Assembly (NCBI GenBank): GCA_024692805.1
Contig: JAILMD010000017.1
Location: forward strand, 1-13,733
Reading direction: 5' to 3'
DNA length: 13,733 nucleotides
From: a bacterium
GTDB lineage: Bacteria > Bacillota > Clostridia > Christensenellales > UBA1242
Positions 1 to 6,298 of the stretch are shown in pieces (the first letter of the stretch is position 1; the number at the start of each line of letters is the position of its first letter). The position numbers and the translations under genes were made by a program. The notes under the pieces were generated by a model, which was not told the origin of the DNA, did no database searches, and saw only the letters and a list, made by a program, of their open reading frames with translations.

Positions 1-623
1 TATTCAGGCGGCATACTAAAACCCTTTCTAACCGCCCCAATAATTGCCAAAACTCCCCTAGCATTCTTAGAATAAAAGTTGGTGCTACTCTGCCTTGGCG
101 AATAAAAATAATAATTAAGGTTATCACCTTTTTTTGCTAGATTAATAATATCATTAATCAAAAATAAATCTGAAACCATATATGGTTTGTTTAAAACAAA
201 GTCAAACTTTCTAATTTTTGGAACTAAAAAGATAACTCGCGCCTCATTTTTCATAAGCGGTTTAACGGCATAAAAAACCTTAAGCGCTGAAGTAAAGTTA
301 ACTGAAGTGTTTAAATCTTTTGTTTTGCCATTAGTTTTATAGTAGCATCCTGCACAATTAATAAACGCCCCAAATTCGCCAAACTCTTTATAATAATCTT
401 CTAAACAGGTTAAAGCATCACCAATCTCACTAGCATCACAAAAATCAGCGCTAATAATATAAAGATTATAAACCCTAACGTTTTTCTTCGCTAAATAATC
501 AAGAAGGCTTGCTTCGCCAACTTTATTTTTAACTAAAGCCAAAACTTTAAACTCTCTTGAAAGCATTTTAGCAACAACGCTTCGTCCAATTCCGCCACTC
601 GCCCCCGTTACAACAACAACCAT
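1..623 (-). CDS. Partial short-chain dehydrogenase/reductase (SDR)-like protein, degenerate active site
   Basis: The gene is open from ATG at 623 to the window edge, giving 207 codons with the C-terminus missing. A TTGGAGAA ribosome binding site lies just upstream. The N-terminus MVVVVTGASGGIG is the glycine-rich TGxxxGxG nucleotide-binding turn of an SDR Rossmann fold, and INCAG at residues 88-92 matches the family NNAG motif. The position expected for the catalytic YxxxK reads YMVSD (residues 148-152), so the lysine is Asp152. No Ser is seen at the usual place about a dozen residues before the Tyr. The protein is therefore probably an NAD(P)-binding member with an altered or lost dehydrogenase activity. 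Substrate is unknown. The fold assignment is strong and the function is open. No clear promoter is visible upstream. Confidence 0.75.
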   Translation of the reverse strand, partial: MVVVVTGASGGIGRSVVAKMLSREFKVLALVKNKVGEASLLDYLAKKNVRVYNLYIISADFCDASEIGDALTCLEDYYKEFGEFGAFINCAGCYYKTNGKTKDLNTSVNFTSALKVFYAVKPLMKNEARVIFLVPKIRKFDFVLNKPYMVSDLFLINDIINLAKKGDNLNYYFYSPRQSSTNFYSKNARGVLAIIGAVRKGFSMPPE

Positions 624-720
624 ATAATTCTCCAAATGAAATTATCGGCTAATTTATTATTTTTAAACTTATTTTACCCATGGTGATAAAAACTTTTAAA
701 TTTGGATGCATAAGAAGGCT

Positions 721-779
721 CAAAAAAATTCCAACGCAGGAGTTTACTTTTCGTAAATGACTGTGTTGGAATTATTTTA
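721..779 (-). terminator. Rho-independent terminator of yebC, unusually long stem
   Basis: Read on the minus strand, the AATTCCAAC/GTTGGAATT arms (727-735 and 765-773) enclose a further helix closed by GTAAA/TTTAC, with a three-base internal mismatch. A run of seven T follows. The stem is about 20 base pairs, much longer than the other terminators in the window. It lies about 33 bases beyond the yebC stop codon. Confidence 0.8.
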
Positions 780-811
780 GAAACGCACTTAGGCGCTAAA
801 TTTAGAAGTTT

Positions 812-1537
812 TTAAATGTCGGCGTTTGTATAAACTTGCTGAACATCATCTAAATCTTCAAGAGCATCTTTAAGTTTGTTAATTGATTCAGCCTTGTTCT
901 CTTCTAGTGGAACCATATTGTTTGAAACATATTCAACTTCACTTGAAATAATAGTAAAACCATTTTCTTCAAAGAATTTAGTAACAGCATGAAAGTTTTC
1001 TGGTGATGAATAAACAACGTATCCTTCTTCTTCGCTAACAACGTCATCAGCGCCCGCATCAAGCGCAAGCATAATAACGTCATCTTCGCTGACGCCTTCC
1101 TTATTTTCAAGCATAATTACCCCTCGCCTTTCAAACATAAACATAACGCTTCCGCTTGTTCCAAGAGAGCCACCATGTTTATCAAAAAGGTGTCTTACGT
1201 CACTTGCCGTTCTGTTTCTGTTATCAGTTAAGCATTCAACGATAAATGCAACGCCGTTAGGGCCATATCCTTCATAGGTTATTGCATCAAAGTTATCGCT
1301 TGAAGCATCAGCGCCACTTGCCTTTTTAATGCTTCTTTGAATGTTATCATTTGGCATATTATTTTGTTTAGCTTTTGCTATAACATCATAAAGTTTGCTG
1401 TTTGTTTGAGGGTCTGGGCCACCCATTTTAACTGCAACTGCGATTTCTCTGCCAATCTTGGTAAAAATTTTGCCACGAGCAGCATCTGCTTTATCTTTTG
1501 TGGCTTTAATGTTATGAAACTTACTATGTCCGCTCAT
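812..1537 (-). CDS. yebC: YebC/PmpR/TACO1-family protein
   Basis: The 241-residue protein starts MSGHSKFHNIKATKDKADAARG, the family signature (usually MSGHSKWHNI). GGPDPQTNSKL and the acidic C-terminal domain follow. Length is normal. The family was first described as DNA-binding transcriptional regulators. Some members are now linked to translation, relieving ribosome stalling on difficult peptide stretches (established for TACO1/YebC relatives). Which role applies here cannot be read from the sequence. The ATG at 1537 has a GGAGGG ribosome binding site. The gene appears monocistronic, with its own promoter (1559-1587) and a strong terminator after it. Confidence 0.95.
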   Translation of the reverse strand: MSGHSKFHNIKATKDKADAARGKIFTKIGREIAVAVKMGGPDPQTNSKLYDVIAKAKQNNMPNDNIQRSIKKASGADASSDNFDAITYEGYGPNGVAFIVECLTDNRNRTASDVRHLFDKHGGSLGTSGSVMFMFERRGVIMLENKEGVSEDDVIMLALDAGADDVVSEEEGYVVYSSPENFHAVTKFFEENGFTIISSEVEYVSNNMVPLEENKAESINKLKDALEDLDDVQQVYTNADI

Positions 1538-1558
1538 AATACCCTCCTTATCTAAAAT

Positions 1559-1587
1559 ATTTTACACTATTTTTATAATTTAGTAAA
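1559..1587 (-). promoter_or_regulatory. Predicted sigma-A promoter for yebC
   Basis: On the minus strand, TTTACT (1582-1587) and TAAAAT (1559-1564) are separated by 17 bases. They match the -35 consensus at 4 of 6 and the -10 consensus at 5 of 6. The element lies between the methyltransferase stop and the yebC ribosome binding site. Confidence 0.55.
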
Positions 1588-1604
1588 ACAATTTAAACCA
1601 TGTT

Positions 1605-2372
1605 TTATAGTTTATTTCCAGCAATCGTGTAAAGCATTATGCTTGCGCAAACTGCTGCATTGAGGCTTTCCATTTCCTTTTTCATAGGAAGTGATAAAAC
1701 CCTGTCAGCGCTATCTAAAATAGCCTTGCTTGGCCCGTTTCCTTCGTTGCCAATAACTAAGCAAAACTTTTCATCAGGAAGTTTTGTTTTATAAATATTA
1801 GCGCCAGCCATATCAGCAACAAAGATGGTAATTCCGTTTTTCTTACATTTAGCTAAAAAACTATCCTCATCAAGCGGATAAAAATTAACAAAGTTTATTC
1901 CGCTAGCCGAACTTCTAACTGTTTTTGGGTTATATGGGTCAACCGTGTCAATTAAAACAAGATCATTAAACCCTGTTGCAACAGCCGTTCTTATGATAGT
2001 TCCAAGGTTGCCTGGGTCACTAATTCTATCTAAAACTAAAAATGGTTTATCTTTTGGGTTAAACTCTTTGCTTGCCCTCATTTCAGCAATTGCTAAAATA
2101 CCTTGAGGCGAAACGGTTTCAGTTAACTTTCCAAAAAGTTTATCACTAACAACAACTAGTTCGGCGCCAGATAAACTAATTAGCCCAGAATATTCTTCAT
2201 ATTTTGATTGGCTAACAAAAATTTTAACAATGTTTGTTTTAGCGCTTATTGCTTCCCCAACAGATTTAGGACCTTCTAAAATAAATTGGCCATAAAACTT
2301 TCTATATTTTTTTTCATTTAAACTTCTAAGTAATTTGATGCTTGGGTTATTTAGGCTTGAAATTATATCCAT
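1605..2372 (-). CDS. TrmH/SpoU-family RNA 2'-O-ribose methyltransferase
   Basis: This SPOUT methyltransferase transfers methyl from SAM to a ribose 2'-OH of rRNA or tRNA. An N-terminal substrate-binding domain (about residues 1-100) precedes the trefoil-knot domain. The SpoU motifs are clear: DPGNLGTIIRTA, then VIGNEGNG, then LPMKKEMESLNAAVCAS near the C-terminus. An ATG at 2390 is in frame, but its first codons (VLGG) are encoded by the AGGAGG ribosome binding site. I therefore start at ATG 2372, giving 255 residues beginning MDIISSLNN. The gene directly follows the L20 gene, a common placement in Clostridia, which suggests an rRNA target. It is probably expressed by read-through of the terminator at 2385-2416. 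The exact target nucleotide is not known. Confidence 0.92.
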   Translation of the reverse strand: MDIISSLNNPSIKLLRSLNEKKYRKFYGQFILEGPKSVGEAISAKTNIVKIFVSQSKYEEYSGLISLSGAELVVVSDKLFGKLTETVSPQGILAIAEMRASKEFNPKDKPFLVLDRISDPGNLGTIIRTAVATGFNDLVLIDTVDPYNPKTVRSSASGINFVNFYPLDEDSFLAKCKKNGITIFVADMAGANIYKTKLPDEKFCLVIGNEGNGPSKAILDSADRVLSLPMKKEMESLNAAVCASIMLYTIAGNKL

Positions 2373-2384
2373 TTTTCCTCCTAA

Positions 2385-2416
2385 AACCAAAAAGGTATTA
2401 CGAAATTGTAATACCT
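2385..2416 (-). terminator. Terminator/attenuator after rplT
   Basis: Perfect 8-base arms GGTATTAC (2394-2401) and GTAATACC (2408-2415) form a hairpin. On the minus strand it is followed by five T, GG and four more T. It lies just past the rplT stop and immediately before the methyltransferase ribosome binding site. It should end most infC-operon transcripts and allow partial read-through. Confidence 0.75.
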
Positions 2417-2422
2417 AATTAG

Positions 2423-2779
2423 TTATTTTGCTAATGCTTTTTTAGCTTGCTCAGCAAGTTTAGCAAAAGCAGCCTTATCATTAACTGCGATATCAGCTAA
2501 AACTTTTCTGTTAAGGTTAATGTTTGCTTTCTTTAAACCATCCATAAATTTAGAATAGCTTAATTCATTAACTCTTGCTTCAGCATTGATTCTTGCAATC
2601 CAAAGAGTTCTAAAATCGCGCTTTTTATTTTTTCTTCCAATATAAGCGTAATTCTCGCTCTTCATAACTGCTTCTCTAGCAACACGATAAAGCGTTGACT
2701 TGCTGCCACGATAACCCTTGGCAGCCTTTAAAATTTTTCTTCTTTTCTTTATTGCACTAACGCCTCTTTTAATTCTCAT
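2423..2779 (-). CDS. rplT: Large-subunit ribosomal protein L20 (bL20)
   Basis: The 118-residue protein is the usual length for bL20. It opens MRIKRGVSAIKKRRKILKAA and contains the conserved stretches KGYRGSKSTLYRVA and RDFRTLWIARINA. L20 binds 23S rRNA early in 50S assembly. In Firmicutes it also represses its own operon by binding the infC leader (established for Bacillus). It is the last gene of infC-rpmI-rplT, with an AAGGAG ribosome binding site and 11 bases after rpmI. A terminator hairpin follows directly. Confidence 0.98.
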   Translation of the reverse strand: MRIKRGVSAIKKRRKILKAAKGYRGSKSTLYRVAREAVMKSENYAYIGRKNKKRDFRTLWIARINAEARVNELSYSKFMDGLKKANINLNRKVLADIAVNDKAAFAKLAEQAKKALAK

Positions 2780-2790
2780 AATCGTTCTCC

Positions 2791-2991
2791 TTAATCTTGG
2801 CTACCAACCAATTTTTTAATAGTTTTTTCTTGAGTTGCGCTAACATAAGCCCCTTGTCTTAACCCTCTTTTACGCTTTGTTTCTTTCTTGGTTAAAATAT
2901 GGCGCTTGTTTTGTTTTGCTCTTTTGATTTTTCCGCTCTTTAAAACTGTAAAACGTTTTTTAGCAGCGCTGTTGTTTTTTTGCTTTGGCAT
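2791..2991 (-). CDS. rpmI: Large-subunit ribosomal protein L35 (bL35)
   Basis: The 66-residue, highly basic protein starts MPKQKNNSAAKKRFTVLKSG, with the typical bL35 core KRHILTKKETKRKRGLR. Length is normal. It is a structural 50S protein. The ATG at 2991 has an AAGGAG ribosome binding site lying between it and the infC stop, 13 bases away. The gene is in the middle of the infC-rpmI-rplT operon and should share the leader control at 3524-3668. Confidence 0.98.
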   Translation of the reverse strand: MPKQKNNSAAKKRFTVLKSGKIKRAKQNKRHILTKKETKRKRGLRQGAYVSATQEKTIKKLVGSQD

Positions 2992-3004
2992 AATCTTATC
3001 TCCT

Positions 3005-3523
3005 TTATTTAGCAGGCTTTGGGGCTAAAAACATAAGAATGTTTCTTCCTTCAACCTTTGCTTCCTTTTCAATAACTGCATAATTTTCAACAAGCCCAAA
3101 GAATTGATTACAAATTTCAATTCCATGCGCAGAATATGCTTGTTGACGCCCTCTCATTCTTAAAGAAACCTTAACACGATTTCCTTGGGTTAAAAACTTG
3201 ATGGCGTTTTTCGCTTTAATTTCAATATCATGCATTTCAATTGTCATTGATAATTGAACTTCTTTTAACTCAATAACCTTTTGGTTTTTGCGTTGTTCTT
3301 TTTCACGCTTCATTTGGTCAAATTTATATTTGCCATAATCCATAATTCTGCAAACTGGTGGGTTTGCATTAGGGCTGATTTTAACGAGGTCAAGCTCTGC
3401 TTCATCAGCAAGCCTATTTGCCTCTTTTGCGCTCATAATGCCGAGCATTGCACCATCAGGCCCGATAACACGAACTTCTAAATCAGTAATTTGTTGATTT
3501 AATTGTGCTTCTTGTTTGATAAT
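3005..3523 (-). CDS. infC: Translation initiation factor IF-3, ATT start codon
   Basis: IF-3 binds the 30S subunit, keeps subunits apart and rejects non-canonical start codons and wrong initiator tRNA. The conserved N-domain includes VRVIGPDGAMLGIMS and ISPNANPPVCRIMDYGKYKF. The C-domain includes SLRMRGRQQAYSAHG. The first in-frame ATG (3448) would remove about 25 conserved residues, including NQQITDLEVRVIG. Upstream of it there is no ATG, GTG or TTG before an in-frame TAG. The frame opens at ATT (3521-3523), five bases after AGGGGG, giving a normal 172-residue protein. The ribosome binding site and spacer, GGGGGAAACA, are identical to those before the ATG of the nuclease gene at 7762. That favours ATT over the next codon, ATC. 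An AUU start is established for infC in other bacteria and allows IF-3 autoregulation. Confidence 0.96.
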   Translation of the reverse strand: MIKQEAQLNQQITDLEVRVIGPDGAMLGIMSAKEANRLADEAELDLVKISPNANPPVCRIMDYGKYKFDQMKREKEQRKNQKVIELKEVQLSMTIEMHDIEIKAKNAIKFLTQGNRVKVSLRMRGRQQAYSAHGIEICNQFFGLVENYAVIEKEAKVEGRNILMFLAPKPAK

Positions 3524-3668
3524 TGTTTCCCCCTAAATTTTTTGCTAAAAAGAAGATGACTTAAAGCCATCCTCACAAACAAATAGAGTTTCCTAAAGAA
3601 ACTGAACTATGTTTGCCAAACAAAATCTTTCATTCGCTTGGTGAGAAGTGGCCTTCTTCTTTCTAACT
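3524..3668 (-). promoter_or_regulatory. infC-rpmI-rplT leader, probable L20-type attenuator
   Basis: About 145 bases of untranslated leader separate the promoter from the infC start. It contains small hairpins (GTTTG/CAAAC near 3611-3621; AGTTTC/GAAACT at 3587-3592 and 3598-3603) and a terminator at 3547-3571. A 5' segment (3641-3662) can pair in three blocks with 3549-3576: CTCAC with GTGAG, AGGCC with GGCTT, and AAAGAAGA with TCTTCTTT. That pairing would exclude the terminator stem. In Firmicutes this position carries the L20 leader (Rfam L20_leader), where L20 binding favours termination. I infer the class from position and architecture. The sequence match to the Rfam model was not tested. 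Confidence 0.75.
3547..3571 (-). terminator. Attenuator terminator inside the infC leader
   Basis: On the minus strand GATGGCT and AGTCATC (one G-U pair, three-base loop) form a hairpin followed by TTCTTTTT. It ends about 23 bases before the infC start codon, so it would block the whole operon when formed. Confidence 0.8.
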
Positions 3669-3674
3669 GCGGTT

Positions 3675-3703
3675 ATTTTATCATAATAATTTAGTCTTGT
3701 CAA
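3675..3703 (-). promoter_or_regulatory. Strong sigma-A promoter for infC-rpmI-rplT
   Basis: On the minus strand, a perfect TTGACA (3698-3703) and TAAAAT (3675-3680) are separated by 17 bases. The -10 is preceded by TGA, an extended -10 (TGn). Transcription should start near 3668, giving the leader described above. Confidence 0.85.
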
Positions 3704-3716
3704 GCGTTTTATTTAC

Positions 3717-3944
3717 TTATCTTGCCATTTCTTCATTATTATTGTTTTCATTTCTGCTTTCAAGCATATCAATATATTTTTCAACAAAAGCTAAAACAAC
3801 GTTTGAATCGTTACCGCTAATGCCTTTAACTAACTCTTTATCGAGTTGTTTGTTATCAACAGAAACAACTGGCGTAGTAAAATAGCCAGCAGTGCAATAA
3901 TAATAATCATGGTTTCTATAGTTACCTTTACGAACAGTAAGCAT
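3717..3944 (-). CDS. Hypothetical 75-residue protein between thrS and infC
   Basis: I do not recognise this protein. It starts MLTVRKGNYRNHDYYYCTAG, continues with a short beta-rich-looking stretch (GYFTTPVVSVDN), and ends in a helical, charged, Asn/Glu-rich tail. It has no signal peptide, no membrane segment and a single Cys. An ATG 13 codons upstream (3983) is in frame but lies in the -10 region of the gene's own promoter. ATG 3944 follows GGGGAG with eight bases between, so I chose it. The gene has its own strong promoter (3974-4002) and no terminator after it, so its transcript probably runs on into the infC leader. The ribosome binding site and promoter support a real gene. Homology is untested. 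Confidence 0.65.
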   Translation of the reverse strand: MLTVRKGNYRNHDYYYCTAGYFTTPVVSVDNKQLDKELVKGISGNDSNVVLAFVEKYIDMLESRNENNNNEEMAR

Positions 3945-3973
3945 ATGCTTTTCTCCCCACAAAAATTTCCACA

Positions 3974-4002
3974 ATTTTATCATAACAATTAGTTATTGTC
4001 AA
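3974..4002 (-). promoter_or_regulatory. Strong sigma-A promoter for the 75-residue gene
   Basis: On the minus strand, a perfect TTGACA (3997-4002) lies 17 bases from TAAAAT (3974-3979), with an extended -10 TGA. The spacer ends in TTATGA, as does that of the infC promoter nearby. Confidence 0.8.
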
Positions 4003-4025
4003 TACCCATTTTAAATAAATATTGT

Positions 4026-4065
4026 CGAAATAAAGAAAAATAGCCAGCGTTGGCTATTTTCTTTC
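4026..4065 (-). terminator. Terminator of thrS
   Basis: ATAGCCA (4040-4046) and TGGCTAT (4051-4057) form a hairpin with a four-base loop, flanked by A-rich and T-rich runs on both sides. On the minus strand it follows the thrS stop by a few bases and is followed by TTTTTCTTTATTT. It isolates thrS from the 75-residue gene. Confidence 0.85.
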
Positions 4066-4071
4066 GTTTTA

Positions 4072-5976
4072 TTAATTAATTTCCCTAGTTTTTATCTTTT
4101 GTTTCATTTCGTTAATTAATTCTTCAATTTTAACATCTTTAGCTTCAAGATTACCACGTTTTCTGATTGAAACAGTGTTGTTTGCTGCCTCATTTTCACC
4201 AATAATAATCATATAAGGAATTTTTTGCATTTGAGCGCTTCTAATTTTGTAACCAATCTTTTCAGCCCTGATATCAGTTTCAGTTCTAATTCCTGCTTCT
4301 TGAAGTTTTTTAGCAACGCTAACTGCATAAGCTTCACTCTTTTCGCTAACGTTCATAACAACGGCTTGAACAGGGCTAAGCCATAGTGGGAACGCGCCAG
4401 CAAAGTTTTCAGTTATAATTCCAAAGAACCTTTCAATTGACCCAAAGATAACCCTGTGAAGCATAATAGGCTCTTGGCGTGATCCATCACTAGCAGTATA
4501 TTCAAGTTCAAATCTTTTTGGAAGTTGCATATCAAGTTGAATTGTTCCACATTGCCAAGTTCTTCCAATTGCGTCTTTAATATGAATATCAATTTTAGGG
4601 CCATAGAAAGCGCCATCACCTTTGTTTATAACATAATCCTTGCCTATTCTAGTTAATGCTCTTTCAAGGCTTGATTCAGCCCATTGCCAATCTTTAATTG
4701 TTCCAATATGGTCTTCAGGCATTGTTGAAAGCTCAAGTTTATAGGTTAACCCGAAAACTTTGTAAACCTTATCAACGAGGTTAATAATATTAGCAATTTC
4801 GTCTTCAATTTGATCACGAGTCATAAAGATATGGGCATCATCTTGAGTAAAGCAACGAACTCTAAATAATCCGTGAAGCGTTCCACTTGCTTCGTGGCGA
4901 TGAACTTTACCAAGCTCAGCAACTCTTAATGGAAATTCCCTATAACTATGAACTCTTTCTTTATATAAAAGCATTCCGCCTGGGCAGTTCATTGGTTTAA
5001 CCGCGAAAGTGTCATCTTCAACCTTGAAAGTATACATATTCTTTTTATAGTGATCCCAGTGACCAGATTTTTCCCAAAGCTCACGATTTAGGGCAATTGG
5101 AGTTGTTATTTCAACATAGCCAGCTTTTTTATGTTCTTCTCGCCAGAAGTTAATAAGCTCATTAATTACGATTTGGCCTTTTGGCATAAAGAAAGGCATT
5201 CCAGGCGCATAATCAGATAAGAAGAATAAATCAAGCTCTTTGCCGAGTTTGCGGTGATCACGCTTTTCAGCCTCTTCAACCATTTTAAAATATTCTTCCA
5301 TTTCGCTTGCTTTATCAAAAGCAACGCCATAAATTCTAGTAAGCATTTTATTCTTTTCATCACCACGCCAATAAGCGCCCGCAATCTTAGTTAGTTTAAA
5401 TGCTTTAATCATTCCTGTGCTTCTAAGATGTGGCCCACGGCAAATATCAAAAAAGTCGCCCTGAGAATACATAGTTATCTTTTCGCCTTCAGGGATAGCG
5501 TCAATAAGCTCAACCTTATAACTTTCTTCATTTTCATCCATAAGTTTTAAGGCTTTTTCTCTTGTTATTTCTTTTCTAGTTATTTCAAAGTCAGCTTTAA
5601 TTATTCTTTTCATTTCGGCTTCAATTTTTGGTAAGTCTTCTTGAGTTATAGGAGTTTTAAAATCAAAGTCATAATAAAAACCTTCCTCAGTTGCTGGGCC
5701 AATAGAAAGTTTAGCAGTTGGGTAAATTGCCTTAACTGCTTGCGCCAAACAATGGGCAGTTGAATGCCTTAAAACCATTTTATATTCAGGGTCACGATTA
5801 GTTATAATCGTTAACTTACAATCTTTAACAAGTTTTGTTCTAAGGTCAATAAGATCTTCACCAACCTTTCCGCAAACTGCCATTCTTGCAAGATTAGGGC
5901 TAATGCTTTCAGCAATTTCTAAAACTGTTGTTCCCTTTGGGTATTCCCTTACTTCATCTCTTAATTCAATTTCCAT
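4072..5976 (-). CDS. thrS: Threonyl-tRNA synthetase
   Basis: This class II synthetase charges tRNA-Thr in the cytoplasm. The 634-residue protein has the full bacterial architecture. A TGS domain (about 1-60) is followed by the editing domain with HSTAH (71-75) and CRGPH (179-183), the HxxxH and CxxxH pairs that clear Ser-tRNA-Thr. The catalytic core carries zinc ligands Cys331 (NCPGG), His382 (DDAH) and His507 (MLHR). Motif 2 is near FRVRCFTQDD and motif 3 near IFGSIERFFG. The anticodon-binding domain covers about 536-634. No residue expected to be essential is missing. ATG 5976 has an AAGGAG ribosome binding site. Expression is controlled by the T-box at 5977-6228. Confidence 0.98.
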   Translation of the reverse strand: MEIELRDEVREYPKGTTVLEIAESISPNLARMAVCGKVGEDLIDLRTKLVKDCKLTIITNRDPEYKMVLRHSTAHCLAQAVKAIYPTAKLSIGPATEEGFYYDFDFKTPITQEDLPKIEAEMKRIIKADFEITRKEITREKALKLMDENEESYKVELIDAIPEGEKITMYSQGDFFDICRGPHLRSTGMIKAFKLTKIAGAYWRGDEKNKMLTRIYGVAFDKASEMEEYFKMVEEAEKRDHRKLGKELDLFFLSDYAPGMPFFMPKGQIVINELINFWREEHKKAGYVEITTPIALNRELWEKSGHWDHYKKNMYTFKVEDDTFAVKPMNCPGGMLLYKERVHSYREFPLRVAELGKVHRHEASGTLHGLFRVRCFTQDDAHIFMTRDQIEDEIANIINLVDKVYKVFGLTYKLELSTMPEDHIGTIKDWQWAESSLERALTRIGKDYVINKGDGAFYGPKIDIHIKDAIGRTWQCGTIQLDMQLPKRFELEYTASDGSRQEPIMLHRVIFGSIERFFGIITENFAGAFPLWLSPVQAVVMNVSEKSEAYAVSVAKKLQEAGIRTETDIRAEKIGYKIRSAQMQKIPYMIIIGENEAANNTVSIRKRGNLEAKDVKIEELINEMKQKIKTREIN

Positions 5977-6228
5977 AATTTTCTCCTTTGGTGCATAATA
6001 AATAAAAAAACCTTATGCACACTAAAATCGTTAAAACGATCAAAGTTAGCATAAGGACGATTTAATTAACCGCGGTTCCACCTTATTTGCGCTAAGCGCC
6101 ACTTTTATTCATTATACTTTACCTAATTAGCAGTGGTTTCACGCTAAGCCTGTTTGCTCACCTTCCAGCCAAGGGCGAACTCTCTAGAAAACCATTAACT
6201 TAGGCTACTTGTCTGCAAATAAAGTACT
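5977..6228 (-). promoter_or_regulatory. Thr-specific T-box riboswitch of thrS
   Basis: The leader contains the T-box core GGTGGAACCGCGG (6070-6082 on the minus strand). Its UGGA would pair with the acceptor end of uncharged tRNA. In the Stem I region, GTGAAACCACTGC carries the specifier ACC (6135-6137), a Thr codon, followed by the expected purine. The terminator at 6003-6056 lies downstream. By the known T-box mechanism, uncharged tRNA-Thr with a GGU anticodon would stabilise the antiterminator and switch on thrS. This element fills the gap of about 320 bases between thrS and the YtxC-like gene. Confidence 0.95.
6003..6056 (-). terminator. T-box terminator of thrS
   Basis: CCTTATGC (6011-6018) and GCATAAGG (6049-6056) form the stem. 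A nested ATCG/CGAT hairpin sits in the loop and seven T follow on the minus strand. The 5' arm lies just after the T-box sequence, as needed for competition with the antiterminator. Confidence 0.9.
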
Positions 6229-6234
6229 GAAAGA

Positions 6235-6263
6235 ATTATATTCTTTAAAAAACAATTTGTCAA
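6235..6263 (-). promoter_or_regulatory. Consensus sigma-A promoter for thrS
   Basis: On the minus strand, perfect TTGACA (6258-6263) and perfect TATAAT (6235-6240) have a 17-base spacer. Transcription should start near 6228, directly ahead of T-box Stem I. A full-consensus promoter suits a gene controlled mainly by downstream attenuation. Confidence 0.9.
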
Positions 6264-6298
6264 CCACTTTTCAAAACAATTTTAGGCATTTTTTGAAA

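Noticed and set aside
1337..1555. Plus-strand 72-codon open frame opposite yebC
   Set aside because: It is fully antisense to a strongly conserved gene, has no ribosome binding site and runs through that gene's promoter side.
2373..2390. Longer start for the TrmH-family gene at ATG 2390
   Set aside because: These six codons contain the AGGAGG ribosome binding site for ATG 2372, and no site precedes 2390.
3005..3448. infC read as a 147-residue protein from the ATG at 3448, or as a frameshifted gene
   Set aside because: The upstream frame is open and encodes the conserved N-terminus. A good ribosome binding site precedes ATT at 3523, so neither truncation nor frameshift is needed.
3945..3983. 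Longer start for the small gene at ATG 3983
   Set aside because: It lies next to the predicted -10 box and would not be inside the transcript with a ribosome binding site.
6264..6298. Possible terminator for the YtxC-like gene
   Set aside because: Only weak A/T-rich self-complementarity is present, with no stable stem. Transcripts may continue into the thrS leader.
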